This document shows positions 30,531 to 39,753 of a stretch of 41,709 nt of DNA, piece after piece (the stretch's first letter is position 1; each line of letters starts with the position of its first letter). The stretch covers positions 1 to 41,709 of the forward strand of contig JAXJWW010000016.1 of the NCBI GenBank assembly GCA_036307825.1, read 5' to 3'. The notes beneath the pieces are model-generated. The model had not been told where the DNA came from, ran no database searches, and saw nothing but the letters and a program-made list of their open reading frames with translations. The DNA comes from RGIG9060 sp036307825. Lineage in GTDB: Bacteria; Spirochaetota; Spirochaetia; Treponematales; Treponemataceae. The position numbers and the translations under genes were made by a program.

Positions 30531-31796
30531 TTACATACTCATTTCGAATTTTGATAAAATTTTTGCATGCAATTTTTTAGAATCATCATCATCAAGTCCT
30601 AAAGAAATACCCTTTTGCAAATCATTTAATGCAAGTGAATAATTTGAATCATTGTAATAGGCCAACGCCTTTCTGTAATATACATGAGCTTGAAAACCAT
30701 TTAATTCTAAAGATTTATCAAATGCTTCTAAAGCCTTTTCATTTTGACCTAAAACACTATAAACAATTCCAACATAATAATAAGACCTAAAACTAGAAGG
30801 ATCGTATTTACAACTACAATTAAAATCTTCAAGAGATTGTTCAAAATTATTCATTGCAAATTTTGCCATTCCACGATGTTTATAAATAACTGATAAAACT
30901 ATAGCATTGGGAGAAGGTTTTGCTTCAATAATTTTAGTATAAATTTCAACTGCCCTTTCAAGATTTCCTGTATTATGAGCATGAATTGCTTCAAGAATCA
31001 TATCATCAATTGTACCACGAATATAAGGGGACGCCTGATCAGTAGGACTCCTTTCAATTTTTTGCTCTATTATTTCATCATTTTCTTTATTTTTATCAAA
31101 AATAATCCCTCGAGCAATACTATCAGCTTGATCGTAAAAAGTTTCTCTACGACAATCTAACTCTTTATTCAATTTATTTTGATAATCTCGAATTTCCTGA
31201 AAAATAATATCTGATAAACTTAAACTTGCATTTAGAGAAGCTAATTTTCGTCGCAAAGGCAAATCAAAAGGAGAAAATTCTGATTTATAAACTAGTTCAT
31301 GTTCAACTTCAGCCCAAGCATCTTGTAAAATAGTCCTTACTTGAATTTCACAAACAAGCCCCTCAGGGATAGATTCCTTATTTGCTCTAAACTCCTCTGG
31401 AAGCTCAATAAGAAAATGAATAGATTCATAACCGAACTCACTAAAAGTACGATCTGCACCCTTTCGTTCAATTTCGATTACATTAAATAATTTTGAAATT
31501 TGCTCTTCAACGGTTTTTAAGTCCTCTAAAAAAGCACAAATAACACGAATTCCAAGTAAATCTGTTAAAGTTGGTAAACTTTGCTTTCCTAAAGATTTTG
31601 GTCGTACCCGTAATAATTTCTTATAATAACTACCAAAATCTTTAATTCGAGTTTTAAAAGTTGGCATTGAAGCTAATTTCAAATTCTTTTTTAATTTTTG
31701 CTCAACACTAAACAAAATCGCTGTGAGAACAGGCCTATATGAATCATAAGCCAATTGTAAATTATCTTTATTTGGTATTATAAGTTCTGTATCCAT
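30531..31796 (-). CDS. RelA/SpoT-domain alarmone synthetase with TPR tail
   Basis: 421 residues from the ATG at 31796 (MDTELIIPNKD). An earlier in-frame start at 31853 lies inside the flaA terminator and is rejected. The (p)ppGpp synthetase domain occupies ~10-240: RIKDFGSYYKKLLR, LTDLLGIRVICAF, SEFGYESIHF, and CEIQVRTILQDAWAEVEHELVYK with the catalytic Glu. There is no HD hydrolase domain, TGS or ACT. Residues ~265-420 are TPR repeats (AVEIYTKIIEAKPSP, KALEAFDKSLELNGFQ). It should make ppGpp/pppGpp as a small-synthetase type enzyme, and the TPRs may bring partner regulation. Confidence 0.85.
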   Translation of the reverse strand: MDTELIIPNKDNLQLAYDSYRPVLTAILFSVEQKLKKNLKLASMPTFKTRIKDFGSYYKKLLRVRPKSLGKQSLPTLTDLLGIRVICAFLEDLKTVEEQISKLFNVIEIERKGADRTFSEFGYESIHFLIELPEEFRANKESIPEGLVCEIQVRTILQDAWAEVEHELVYKSEFSPFDLPLRRKLASLNASLSLSDIIFQEIRDYQNKLNKELDCRRETFYDQADSIARGIIFDKNKENDEIIEQKIERSPTDQASPYIRGTIDDMILEAIHAHNTGNLERAVEIYTKIIEAKPSPNAIVLSVIYKHRGMAKFAMNNFEQSLEDFNCSCKYDPSSFRSYYYVGIVYSVLGQNEKALEAFDKSLELNGFQAHVYYRKALAYYNDSNYSLALNDLQKGISLGLDDDDSKKLHAKILSKFEMSM

Positions 31797-31834
31797 TAAC
31801 TTTATTTTAACATTAAAACCACAATAAAGCAAAT

Positions 31835-31882
31835 AAAAAAGGCTATTCAACATTGATTATTAAAACCAACTGAACAGCCTTT
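31835..31882 (-). terminator. flaA terminator
   Basis: Minus-strand AAGGCTGTTCA pairs with TGAATAGCCTT (one mismatch) with a ~21-base loop, followed by TTTTTT (31840-31835). It overlaps the false upstream start of the alarmone synthetase gene. Confidence 0.85.
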
Positions 31883-31916
31883 CTTATTTTAATAGATTTC
31901 TATCAAATACTACAGA

Positions 31917-32960
31917 TTATTCTGCATCTTCAAGTGAAGATGTAAAAGCTTCTTCTGTAGCCATTTTTTGTTTTTCAAGGAATCTTTCAACTTGGTGTAC
32001 ACCAAAACGACTCATTTCTGCGTTCTGTTTTGCTGCTTCTTTTTTACCAATGATTCCCCATAAATCTTCGTCTGCGATATCTCTTTCTGATGTAAGAACT
32101 GATTTATCATAGATAACTTTTACATCTTTGAAATATCCAATGAAGTCATTTCCATCGTGCATAGCATCACGAGTAATTTGGAAACCTGTGAATTTTACAA
32201 ATGGCAATCCACGTGGATAGATTGGTACAAGACGAAGTTCTCTGTTTCTAACTTCTGTAATATACTGTGGATTATTCCACTGTAATTCTTTCCATCCATC
32301 AAATCCAAGATATCCCATGAAGTATCTTCTTTCGATGTTGTCATTGTCTTTGAGAAGAACATAAAGTCCGTGAGGAAAGTTCATACCCATTGTTGTAACA
32401 GAAATTGATTTTAATGTTCCAACATTTTTTACAACACCGTAACCATCTTCAAATCTTGTTTTTCCACTTGCTTTTTCTTCATCAGTTTGTGGTTGAATAT
32501 TACCATTTTCATCTGCTGTAGCCATTGGTTCGTATGCAGGAATTTCAAAAGCTGGAGTAATACGAGCATTTGAGTTTACAGCATATGATGGGAATAAAAT
32601 TCTTACACCCATTACATCTTTACCAGCAAATGGAACTTTTGCTGAATCACGAACTGGAGCAGAAACAACAGTTGATGTTGTTAAACTGTTAATATTTCTT
32701 GCTGAAGAGTTAAGTTCAACTTCCCAGTTTGGCATAGCAAGAGAAGTTTTCATTAAATCTTTTTGTTCATCAGTGAAAGTTGCACCAGCAGTTACACTGA
32801 AATCCATTACTGTTCGTCCATTTTGAGTAGGATTTCCATTTTCATCTGCCACAATATCTGGCTCCATCAATGTGAAGTCGATAAGTACTGCTTCATCTGC
32901 AAATGCTAATGATCCAACTAGGAGGAACGCCATTACTACTAAAATGAAAGTTCTTTTCAT
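31917..32960 (-). CDS. flaA: Flagellar filament outer layer (sheath) protein FlaA
   Basis: 347 residues with a clear signal peptide (~1-21, cleaved after AFA). The mature protein carries the FlaA family features MGVRILFPSYAVNS, GLYVLLKDNDNIERRYFMGYLGFDGWKELQWNNP and LPFVKFTGFQITRD. Unlike FlaB cores exported by the flagellar apparatus, FlaA goes through Sec to the periplasm and coats the filament. Codon use is less AT-extreme and the promoter and ribosome site are strong, as for an abundant protein. It has its own promoter and terminator. T. pallidum keeps an amidase-hypothetical-flaA order at TP0247-TP0249 (from memory). Confidence 0.96.
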   Translation of the reverse strand: MKRTFILVVMAFLLVGSLAFADEAVLIDFTLMEPDIVADENGNPTQNGRTVMDFSVTAGATFTDEQKDLMKTSLAMPNWEVELNSSARNINSLTTSTVVSAPVRDSAKVPFAGKDVMGVRILFPSYAVNSNARITPAFEIPAYEPMATADENGNIQPQTDEEKASGKTRFEDGYGVVKNVGTLKSISVTTMGMNFPHGLYVLLKDNDNIERRYFMGYLGFDGWKELQWNNPQYITEVRNRELRLVPIYPRGLPFVKFTGFQITRDAMHDGNDFIGYFKDVKVIYDKSVLTSERDIADEDLWGIIGKKEAAKQNAEMSRFGVHQVERFLEKQKMATEEAFTSSLEDAE

Positions 32961-33002
32961 TCAAAGCTCCTTTTATACACGTTATGTAGCCCTGTATAAA
33001 CA

Positions 33003-33030
33003 AGTATATCAATGTTAAAAATTTTGTCAA
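33003..33030 (-). promoter_or_regulatory. flaA promoter
   Basis: Minus-strand TTGACA (33030-33025), 16-bp spacer, TATACT (33008-33003), followed by a 42-base leader with AAGGAG before the ATG. Confidence 0.85.
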
Positions 33031-33060
33031 CGCTTTTTTTCTCGATTAACAAATTTTTTT

Positions 33061-33549
33061 TCAATCATCAAATATTTTTCTACCGTCGATGTATATATTT
33101 ATTGTATCAATATTTCTGAAATTTCTAAAGATATTTTTTTTAAAAATTTCAGCTCCTTCCCTACTTGTTGACACTTTTTCGTTAGTAAAAAGTGCCTCTG
33201 CGGATAAATCCACATAAAGAACTTTATCTTGTACAAAGCATGTGTTAAGTTTAGTATCTCTAGGATAAACAAGCTTATATCGCTCACCTATTGGACCTAA
33301 CAAAAGCTCTGATATATAAAGTTCCACATTATCTATATATTTATTTCTTGGATAATATCTATTTTCGGCAAACAAACCATCTTTATCAAGACTCTCGAAA
33401 AGAAAAACTCTTCGATGTGCATATCCTTGAATAAAAAAGAATGTCAAAGAAAACAAAAATATTACCAACAAAGAAAAAAAGATAACTTTTGTTCCTGTAT
33501 TTACTCTTGTTAATTTTTTAACTGTTTCTGAAATATTTAAATTTTTCAT
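33061..33549 (-). CDS. GerMN-domain membrane protein
   Basis: 162 residues. One N-terminal membrane helix (~23-42, VIFFSLLVIFLFSLTFFFI), then an extracytoplasmic GerMN-type domain: LYISELLLGPIGERYKLVYPRDTKLNTCFVQDKVLYVDLSAEAL. GerMN domains occur in GerM and LpqB and are thought to bind cell-wall or lipoprotein partners. The ATG overlaps the amidase stop (ATGA, 33549-33546), so it is likely a partner or regulator of that enzyme. It ends 30 bp before the flaA -35 box. Confidence 0.8.
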   Translation of the reverse strand: MKNLNISETVKKLTRVNTGTKVIFFSLLVIFLFSLTFFFIQGYAHRRVFLFESLDKDGLFAENRYYPRNKYIDNVELYISELLLGPIGERYKLVYPRDTKLNTCFVQDKVLYVDLSAEALFTNEKVSTSREGAEIFKKNIFRNFRNIDTINIYIDGRKIFDD

Positions 33550-34619
33550 TGTGAAATTGTAAATCCTCTTGATTGTTCAAAATGTGTTACAAATGAACTA
33601 ACTCCATTATATATCCCTAATGCTAGTTTACGCAAGTAGTTTTGATCAGATAAAAGCAAAGCTTCTTCTGGATTTGAAACAAAACCTACTTCAACTAAAA
33701 CACTAGGCATATTTGCATTTCGTACAACGAACCACTCTTCTTCTTTTAATCCCCTACTTTTTGTTAAATCCCCAACTTGCTTTTTTAATCCGTCATCAAT
33801 GAATTTTGCAATTAAAATACTTTCGGTTGTAAATTCTTCTTCAAGCATAGAATTTAAAATCGGTAAAATATCAGCATCAACTTCATTTTCTTTTAGAATA
33901 CTTCTCCTGTAGCCTGGACTCAAATACCAAGTTTCAAAACCTTTCGCTTTTTTATCAAAAGCAGAATTTGCATGAATCGAAACAAAAACAATAGCTTCAT
34001 TTTCTGCTAATTCTACAGAATTGGCTATTTCAACTCGTTGTTCTAAAGTTAAATAAACATCAGTTGAACGAGTCATCAATATTTTTTTATCTGGATACTT
34101 TGATTTTAAAGCATTATTTAACCCTTGCGCAACAGTTAATACAATATCTTTTTCGTTTAACTGAATTTTTTTGCCATCTTTTGTTACAGAACCAACTGTT
34201 CCAGGGTCTTTTCCTCCATGACCAGCATCAATTAAAATTGCTCCAATTTTGAAAGAAGAATCATTCACTGGTGTTAAAAACAGATTTTGCGCGCTTTCTA
34301 CTAATTTTTGAGAAATATATATCTTATCATTTTGTAAAATTGGAGGTTCTGTTATGGAAAAATCTCTAAAGTTAAAAACAACAATTTCTTGATTTAATGC
34401 AAAAGAAAGTGAATTTCCGTTTTTTTCTAAAATACCAGAACTGGTAATTGGATCCCAGAATAAACTTGCGCCAAGATTTTCACTTGCTTCAACTAAGGAA
34501 ATATATCCATTTTTAACAAGATTTTCGTTATTTAAAATATTTTCATCTGCACCAAAAACAAAACTATTTGAGAAAATTAAAAATATTGATAAAAGAAAAA
34601 CAAATAGTTTATTCTTCAT
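33546..34619 (-). CDS. N-acetylmuramoyl-L-alanine amidase (Amidase_3)
   Basis: 357 residues from ATG 34619; an ATG six codons earlier (34637) is also possible. Signal peptide MKNKLFVFLLSIFLIFSN..., then a copper-amine-oxidase-like N-terminal domain (~30-110), then Amidase_3: DAGHGG (first Zn His), NEKDIVL (Zn Glu), SIHANS (Zn His) and VLVEVGFVSN (catalytic Glu). It cleaves the amide between MurNAc and the stem peptide in the periplasm. Its start overlaps the stop of the ATP-grasp gene and its end overlaps the GerMN gene. Confidence 0.93.
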   Translation of the reverse strand: MKNKLFVFLLSIFLIFSNSFVFGADENILNNENLVKNGYISLVEASENLGASLFWDPITSSGILEKNGNSLSFALNQEIVVFNFRDFSITEPPILQNDKIYISQKLVESAQNLFLTPVNDSSFKIGAILIDAGHGGKDPGTVGSVTKDGKKIQLNEKDIVLTVAQGLNNALKSKYPDKKILMTRSTDVYLTLEQRVEIANSVELAENEAIVFVSIHANSAFDKKAKGFETWYLSPGYRRSILKENEVDADILPILNSMLEEEFTTESILIAKFIDDGLKKQVGDLTKSRGLKEEEWFVVRNANMPSVLVEVGFVSNPEEALLLSDQNYLRKLALGIYNGVSSFVTHFEQSRGFTISQ

Positions 34620-36231
34620 TATTCGAAATAACTCCATCTAAATTACTATCGTAAAAATACAAAGCACCTTGTATTCCACCTCGTAATAAATATTTCCAAA
34701 ATTTTTTAGTATTGTGAACTTCTGAAACTTTACAATTTGTGATTTTTTCAAAAAGTTCTACAGTATCTTTTATCGTACGATAATTCCAATCTCTTAAGGA
34801 CGAAACTTCAATTTTTGAATTCATTTTTTCGATATTTTCAAAATCAAAATCTATATTGAAAGCTGAAGGGGGAAATTCAGTTTGTAAATCTTGTTCCAAA
34901 AATTCTTGCGTGATTGGATTTTTCTGTTCAAGGCGCAAAACGATATTTTTGATAATATTTTCGCCTTCTTGAATCGCATCTTCTCGATTTTCTGACAAAG
35001 TGATGATATTTCCACATTTTTCAACATTGTTTACAGGAAATTTTACATCATCACCTTCATTACAACGAATAAAAACGTCTTTCAAAACCGAATTTTTATC
35101 CAAAACTTCTGGAATTCCAAAGATTTTTTTTACTTTTCCAGGAATTGAAATCCAAGCCCGTTCTGCACACACTTTTGGAATTTTGCAATTTTTTATCAAG
35201 TATGTATTTTTGAAAAATAATCTTTTTTGCAAAACTTCAACTTGAGAATTACAAATATTTAATTTTTCGCCTAAAGCAAGTAAAATTCCTTGTTTTGTTA
35301 AATTTATGTCAGAAGAATATGGGAAAGTCCAACCTGACATATATCCACCAGAAAGCCGAGCAGCAATTTCGCCAATCATCACACCTTTGGAAGTGAGTTT
35401 TACATCACCTTTAGCGGCTCCACAAGTTAAACCAAGAGATTTTACGCCTTTGGCAAATTCACTTACAACATCCAAAAAGTCTGGATAAAGCAAGTCTGTA
35501 GGCATTGTATGCCCCATTTCGATAAAATAAGGTGGATAAAAAATATGTCTATCTGCAAAACCTGTAATCAAAAGTTCATTTTTGTAAACTAAGGCATCGA
35601 TAGAAAATTCTTTTCCGTCCATAAATTCTTCTAAAATGGCTCTTCCTGAACGAGAATTTTTTATACTGTCTTTTACAGCCTCGATAAAATTTTCATTATC
35701 ATCAATATTTTCGATTTTTTTACAACCTCTAGCCCCCATATTATCGCAAGGTTTTATAACTAAAGATTCATTTAATGAAAATCCGTTGGAAAGCAAGAAA
35801 TTTTTGCAATCATTTTGAATTTTTGGTAAATCATTTTCTGTTAAAACAACAAAGTTTGGTGAATTTACCTTATGTTTTTTGAAACAACTTCGCATCAAAG
35901 CTTTATCACTTGCGTTACAAGCACTTTGATAAGAATGTCCAGGTAAACCTAAATTTTCTGTGATATAAGCTACGGATTTTGAAAAATCAGTTCCTGCTGT
36001 AAAAACTCCAGATAAACCTTCTGTTTTGTGAATTTGTTTTGCATAAGACAAAAGTTTTTCTTCATCTTTTAAATCGATTTGCTCAAAAACATCAGCAAGA
36101 GGAACACAAAGCGCTTTAGGATTTCCATCAACAACAAAAACTTTACAACCAAGTTCTTTTGCACTTTGAATTGCAGGTTTTTGTAAAAGAGAAGCACCTA
36201 AAATTAAAATATTTTTATTTTTTGATTGCAT
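34609..36231 (-). CDS. ATP-grasp carboxylate-amine ligase family protein
   Basis: 540 residues from ATG 36231; GTG at 36249 is an alternative. The N-terminal Rossmann-like domain (KNILILGASLLQKPAIQSAKELGCKVFVVD) is followed by the ATP-grasp fold, with LVIKPCDNMGARGCKKI, ILEEFMDGKEFSIDALVY and the metal site GEIAARLSGGYMSG, resembling carbamoyl-phosphate-synthase-type and sugar-modifying ligases. Residues ~390-540 match nothing I know. It should form an amide or ester on a carboxylate; substrate unknown. It overlaps the trifunctional gene upstream and the amidase gene downstream. Confidence 0.82.
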   Translation of the reverse strand: MQSKNKNILILGASLLQKPAIQSAKELGCKVFVVDGNPKALCVPLADVFEQIDLKDEEKLLSYAKQIHKTEGLSGVFTAGTDFSKSVAYITENLGLPGHSYQSACNASDKALMRSCFKKHKVNSPNFVVLTENDLPKIQNDCKNFLLSNGFSLNESLVIKPCDNMGARGCKKIENIDDNENFIEAVKDSIKNSRSGRAILEEFMDGKEFSIDALVYKNELLITGFADRHIFYPPYFIEMGHTMPTDLLYPDFLDVVSEFAKGVKSLGLTCGAAKGDVKLTSKGVMIGEIAARLSGGYMSGWTFPYSSDINLTKQGILLALGEKLNICNSQVEVLQKRLFFKNTYLIKNCKIPKVCAERAWISIPGKVKKIFGIPEVLDKNSVLKDVFIRCNEGDDVKFPVNNVEKCGNIITLSENREDAIQEGENIIKNIVLRLEQKNPITQEFLEQDLQTEFPPSAFNIDFDFENIEKMNSKIEVSSLRDWNYRTIKDTVELFEKITNCKVSEVHNTKKFWKYLLRGGIQGALYFYDSNLDGVISNNEE

Positions 36232-38800
36232 AGATTTCAAATGTATCACCTAGAGAAAATAATTTAGAATGAAGTTCAAATAATTTGAACACAAAAGTTC
36301 CTTTTTGTACATTATGTTTTTTTACAAAAGGATATCGTTCTGGATGAATTCCTGTAGAAACAACTTTTACAGTTTTAAATCCATATTTTTTTAAGATTTT
36401 TTTTGCAATTTTTGGGTTCCAAATTGAAAAATGGTCAGAAGGACTTTGCTTGTAAAAGGATTCAGTATTATATTTTCCAGAAACACCAGAATTTGAAGGA
36501 GTTGCAAAAGCAAAAATTCCTTTTTTATCAAGTAAAGATGAACTTATAGATAAAACTTCATCTAAATTTTCAAAATGTTCGATAACATACCACATTGTAA
36601 CGGCATTAAAATTTGAAAATTCAGTTGGCAAATTTTCTACGGGGAATTTTGAACAAATTGCGTTAAAATTCAATTTGTTTTTTACATAATCAACAGCGTC
36701 GCTAGATGGCTCAATTCCAAAAGGAAGCCAACCTAAATCTGAAGAAGCGCTTAGATAAGGTCCGTAAGCACAACCAATATCCAAAACCTTGCCCTTTTTT
36801 GATAAATCTTTTTGAGTTTTTCTAAAAATTTTATCAACAATTTGATGACGACGCAAAGAATTTTCTTTTATTGAATTAAAATCTTCAAGATAAGTTTTTC
36901 CATATTGATTTTTATATTCTTGACCAAAATAATTAGCATTGTAAACTGTTTTTTCCACATTTTCAAAACTGATATAATCAAGATTACAAACTTTACATCG
37001 TCGAATTGTTTTGATTTTATCCCGACTGATGATTTTATCATTGTAAATTTGATTTTTTAAATTACAAATTGGACAGTGCATCAATTTTTTTTCTGATAAA
37101 TCTCTAATACACAAAGAAAGTTCCTTGTTAGAATCTAATTTTTCAAAATTATTCTTTTTTAGTTTACTAATAAATTCAGAATCCTTTTTTTGAATAAGAT
37201 TTTCAATTTCAACTTTCAAGTTACTTTCTGAAATTCCATGAGAAAGATTTGTCAATCCCATTTTTTTCGAAAGTTTTTTATGCAAAGAACTTGGTGCAAA
37301 AGTAAAAACTAAACAATTTGAAGATACAGCTTCAAAAGCAGAAAATCCGTAATGAGTAAAAACTAAATCATATTCACAGAATTTATCTTTTAGATTTGCA
37401 ATTGATGATTTTGCACAAATTTTTGAAGAAAATTCACTTTCTAAAATTAATTTATTTGAAGTAACTATCGTAATGGTAAAATCAGAATTTTTTTCAGAAA
37501 GTAAAATATTTTCAATTTTTTGTGCAAGTTTTAAGGCAAAAAGTGATTTATCCATTCCACCAAAAACGATAATCACATTTTTTATATCCTTAATTGATTT
37601 TACAGAACTTTCTTTTTGATTTTTTGGCAAAGGAATATAATCGTAATTTGAAAAATTGATATTTTTTTCCTTAATTGCCGAAGGAATAATATTTAACGAA
37701 TAAGAAATTTTTTGTAAAATCTTTTCGTTTGAACCTTCATCAATACTGATAACATTTCCAAATTCTGAAAAATAATTTATTTCTGTCTTATTTGTTTTAA
37801 AATTATCTAAAACAATCAAAGAATAAAAATCTTTTGGAAATTCATCTTTTACAATTTGGTCGCTTGTAATTAAACCTTGCAAAATATATCCATTTACAAT
37901 TGTTTCTAAAATTTCATAATTTCTTGAATTTTTTGTTTTGGGAAAATAAATATCAGCACAAAGTAAAGATGCAAGTTCTAAACATCGCTTTAAATGTCCA
38001 CTTCCATGACTTCCATCGATATTTGGAACGAACAATATCGGATATTTTACAGATTTTGAATTACAAGCATCAATTACAACTTGAGAATCTAAAGGTTTTT
38101 CTAAAACAGACAAATTATTTTGAAGTTTTACATAATTGATAATTGTCTTTGCTCTAAAAAAATCTTGAAAAGTATCAACAGTTGTTCTCAATTCTGGATA
38201 ATTCCACATCTCTGGAGCTGGTTCAAAAACGCAATTATATCTATCTTTATGATTATAAAGTGCTGGACCTACATGTTCGTGGTCATAAGGAGAAGATGTG
38301 TAATTTACGGATTCTAACAAAGACAAAGTTTTTAAGATTTCTACTCCACTTCCGTGAGGTAAACCAGTCCAAGTAAAATAATCAATTTTAAAATTTTTAT
38401 CTCGTAGTAAACCGTATTTTACTTTTTCTTCATAAGAATCAATCATTTTTGAAGCACAATCGTAAAATAAAAACGGATTATCAGCAGTTGCCCTTACAAT
38501 AATATCTGGAAAATTCTGAATTTCTGTATTTTCAATAAAACGAACAAAAGAACAAAATCTATCAAGCACATCAAATTCACTTCCTGCAAAAAGATTCCAA
38601 CCACATTTTTCCACAATAGGTTTTAATTTTTCTGCAGAAGCAAAATCTGTAAGAACATAATATAAACAAGCATCTACATTTTTCATTGAGTTTAAAACAT
38701 ATTCAAGAATAGTTTTTTCATCAATTTTTTTTAGAGCCTTATTTTTTAATCTAGTTGAACCAAGTCTACATTGAACAACAACTGCTTTTTTTATCATCAT
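36215..38800 (-). CDS. Three-domain fusion: SpsF-like cytidylyltransferase, PseG-like hydrolase/transferase, zinc-ribbon SAM methyltransferase
   Basis: 861 residues. (a) ~1-250: KKAVVVQCRLGSTRLKNKAL, the nucleotide-binding start of SpsF/NeuA-type cytidylyltransferases. (b) ~265-565: SHGSGHLKRCLELA, VIIVFGGMDKSLFALKLA and FTHYGFSAFEAVSS, the G-x-GH and GGxD motifs of PseG (UDP-sugar hydrolase of pseudaminic acid synthesis). (c) ~590-861: a zinc ribbon (CPIC...CKVC) and a methyltransferase with VLDIGCAYGPYL. Start chosen at the ATG overlapping the previous stop in ATGATGA. The domains imply activation, cleavage and methylation of a nonulosonic-acid-like sugar on one chain. SpsF- and PseG-like genes are usually separate. 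Confidence 0.82.
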   Translation of the reverse strand: MMIKKAVVVQCRLGSTRLKNKALKKIDEKTILEYVLNSMKNVDACLYYVLTDFASAEKLKPIVEKCGWNLFAGSEFDVLDRFCSFVRFIENTEIQNFPDIIVRATADNPFLFYDCASKMIDSYEEKVKYGLLRDKNFKIDYFTWTGLPHGSGVEILKTLSLLESVNYTSSPYDHEHVGPALYNHKDRYNCVFEPAPEMWNYPELRTTVDTFQDFFRAKTIINYVKLQNNLSVLEKPLDSQVVIDACNSKSVKYPILFVPNIDGSHGSGHLKRCLELASLLCADIYFPKTKNSRNYEILETIVNGYILQGLITSDQIVKDEFPKDFYSLIVLDNFKTNKTEINYFSEFGNVISIDEGSNEKILQKISYSLNIIPSAIKEKNINFSNYDYIPLPKNQKESSVKSIKDIKNVIIVFGGMDKSLFALKLAQKIENILLSEKNSDFTITIVTSNKLILESEFSSKICAKSSIANLKDKFCEYDLVFTHYGFSAFEAVSSNCLVFTFAPSSLHKKLSKKMGLTNLSHGISESNLKVEIENLIQKKDSEFISKLKKNNFEKLDSNKELSLCIRDLSEKKLMHCPICNLKNQIYNDKIISRDKIKTIRRCKVCNLDYISFENVEKTVYNANYFGQEYKNQYGKTYLEDFNSIKENSLRRHQIVDKIFRKTQKDLSKKGKVLDIGCAYGPYLSASSDLGWLPFGIEPSSDAVDYVKNKLNFNAICSKFPVENLPTEFSNFNAVTMWYVIEHFENLDEVLSISSSLLDKKGIFAFATPSNSGVSGKYNTESFYKQSPSDHFSIWNPKIAKKILKKYGFKTVKVVSTGIHPERYPFVKKHNVQKGTFVFKLFELHSKLFSLGDTFEIYAIKK

Positions 38801-39753
38801 AAAGATTCCCAATTTTCAGTTAAAGTTTTTATATCCATTTTAAAATGATAAGCATTTTTTGAAACCCATTTTCTTACTATTTTGAATTCTTTCATTGCAC
38901 TTGAAAAAGACAACGATGAGCGTCTATGAAATTGAAAAAAGTATGTTAATGGAATATATGCATAATCTCTTTTATAAACTGGAGCAATATTTTTCAAATA
39001 AAATCTAAAATAACTATTATCAATAGTGGTATCCATAACAGGTTCTGACATTTCATAACTAAATTTAAAAATTGGAGAACTGATAATTTTTTCATTTCTG
39101 AGCCAAGTTCTAATTGAAAAATCCAAATTTTGCCAATACGGAGATTTTATTGTTGAATCAAAACCACCAATATTGATGAACTTTTCCTTATTGTACACTC
39201 CAACAAAATCAAATGGAAAAAGAGTGAAAGTGTTATCGTAAATAACTTGACTTGGAATTATTTCAAAAGAACCTTTTTCAATACGAGGCTTCATTTGAAC
39301 AGGAATACTTTGCATAACAGAATTTGTAAAAACTGGACAATAACAAGCACAATTTGATGCAAGAATTTTATTTACAAGAAAATCATTAAAAACTTGATTT
39401 TTTAGAACAAAATCATCCCAAATAACAAGCAAAAATTCACTTTTACATTCTGCCATTCCTAAATTTATCATATCCCCAACTGTATATTTTTCAGTTGGAA
39501 CAATAAATTTTATCTGAGGAAATTTTTTAACATATTTTTCTAGTTTAAAATTATCTTTTGTAGTTTCAATTGTTATTACACTTTCAAATCCAGAATTTAG
39601 TAAAGTTTCTAAAGTTTGCTCTTTGTAACTTCCCGGGTTTCTGCTAAGTAACAAAACTGAAATTGGAAACTTAATGGAATTTATTTTTTCCTTTCCACCT
39701 AAAATCATACAACTAGGTAATTTTTCATCAAAAGTTAAAGGTATAGTATTCAT
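38797..39753 (-). CDS. GT-A-fold glycosyltransferase-like protein
   Basis: 318 residues from ATG 39753; GTG or ATG a few codons earlier is possible. ISVLLLSRNPGSYKEQTLETLLNSGFESVITIE, VGDMINLGMAECKSEFLLVIWDDFVLKN and FVGVYNKEKFINIGGFD follow the GT2 pattern, with WDD in the DxD position. Acceptor and donor cannot be inferred. It overlaps the spiro-SPASM stop by 26 bp and the trifunctional start by 4 bp (ATGA), so it belongs to the same translational series. Confidence 0.7.
   Translation of the reverse strand: MNTIPLTFDEKLPSCMILGGKEKINSIKFPISVLLLSRNPGSYKEQTLETLLNSGFESVITIETTKDNFKLEKYVKKFPQIKFIVPTEKYTVGDMINLGMAECKSEFLLVIWDDFVLKNQVFNDFLVNKILASNCACYCPVFTNSVMQSIPVQMKPRIEKGSFEIIPSQVIYDNTFTLFPFDFVGVYNKEKFINIGGFDSTIKSPYWQNLDFSIRTWLRNEKIISSPIFKFSYEMSEPVMDTTIDNSYFRFYLKNIAPVYKRDYAYIPLTYFFQFHRRSSLSFSSAMKEFKIVRKWVSKNAYHFKMDIKTLTENWESL

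Noticed and set aside
31797..31853. Longer N-terminus of the RelA/SpoT-TPR protein
   Set aside because: The upstream start falls inside the flaA terminator stem and T-run.
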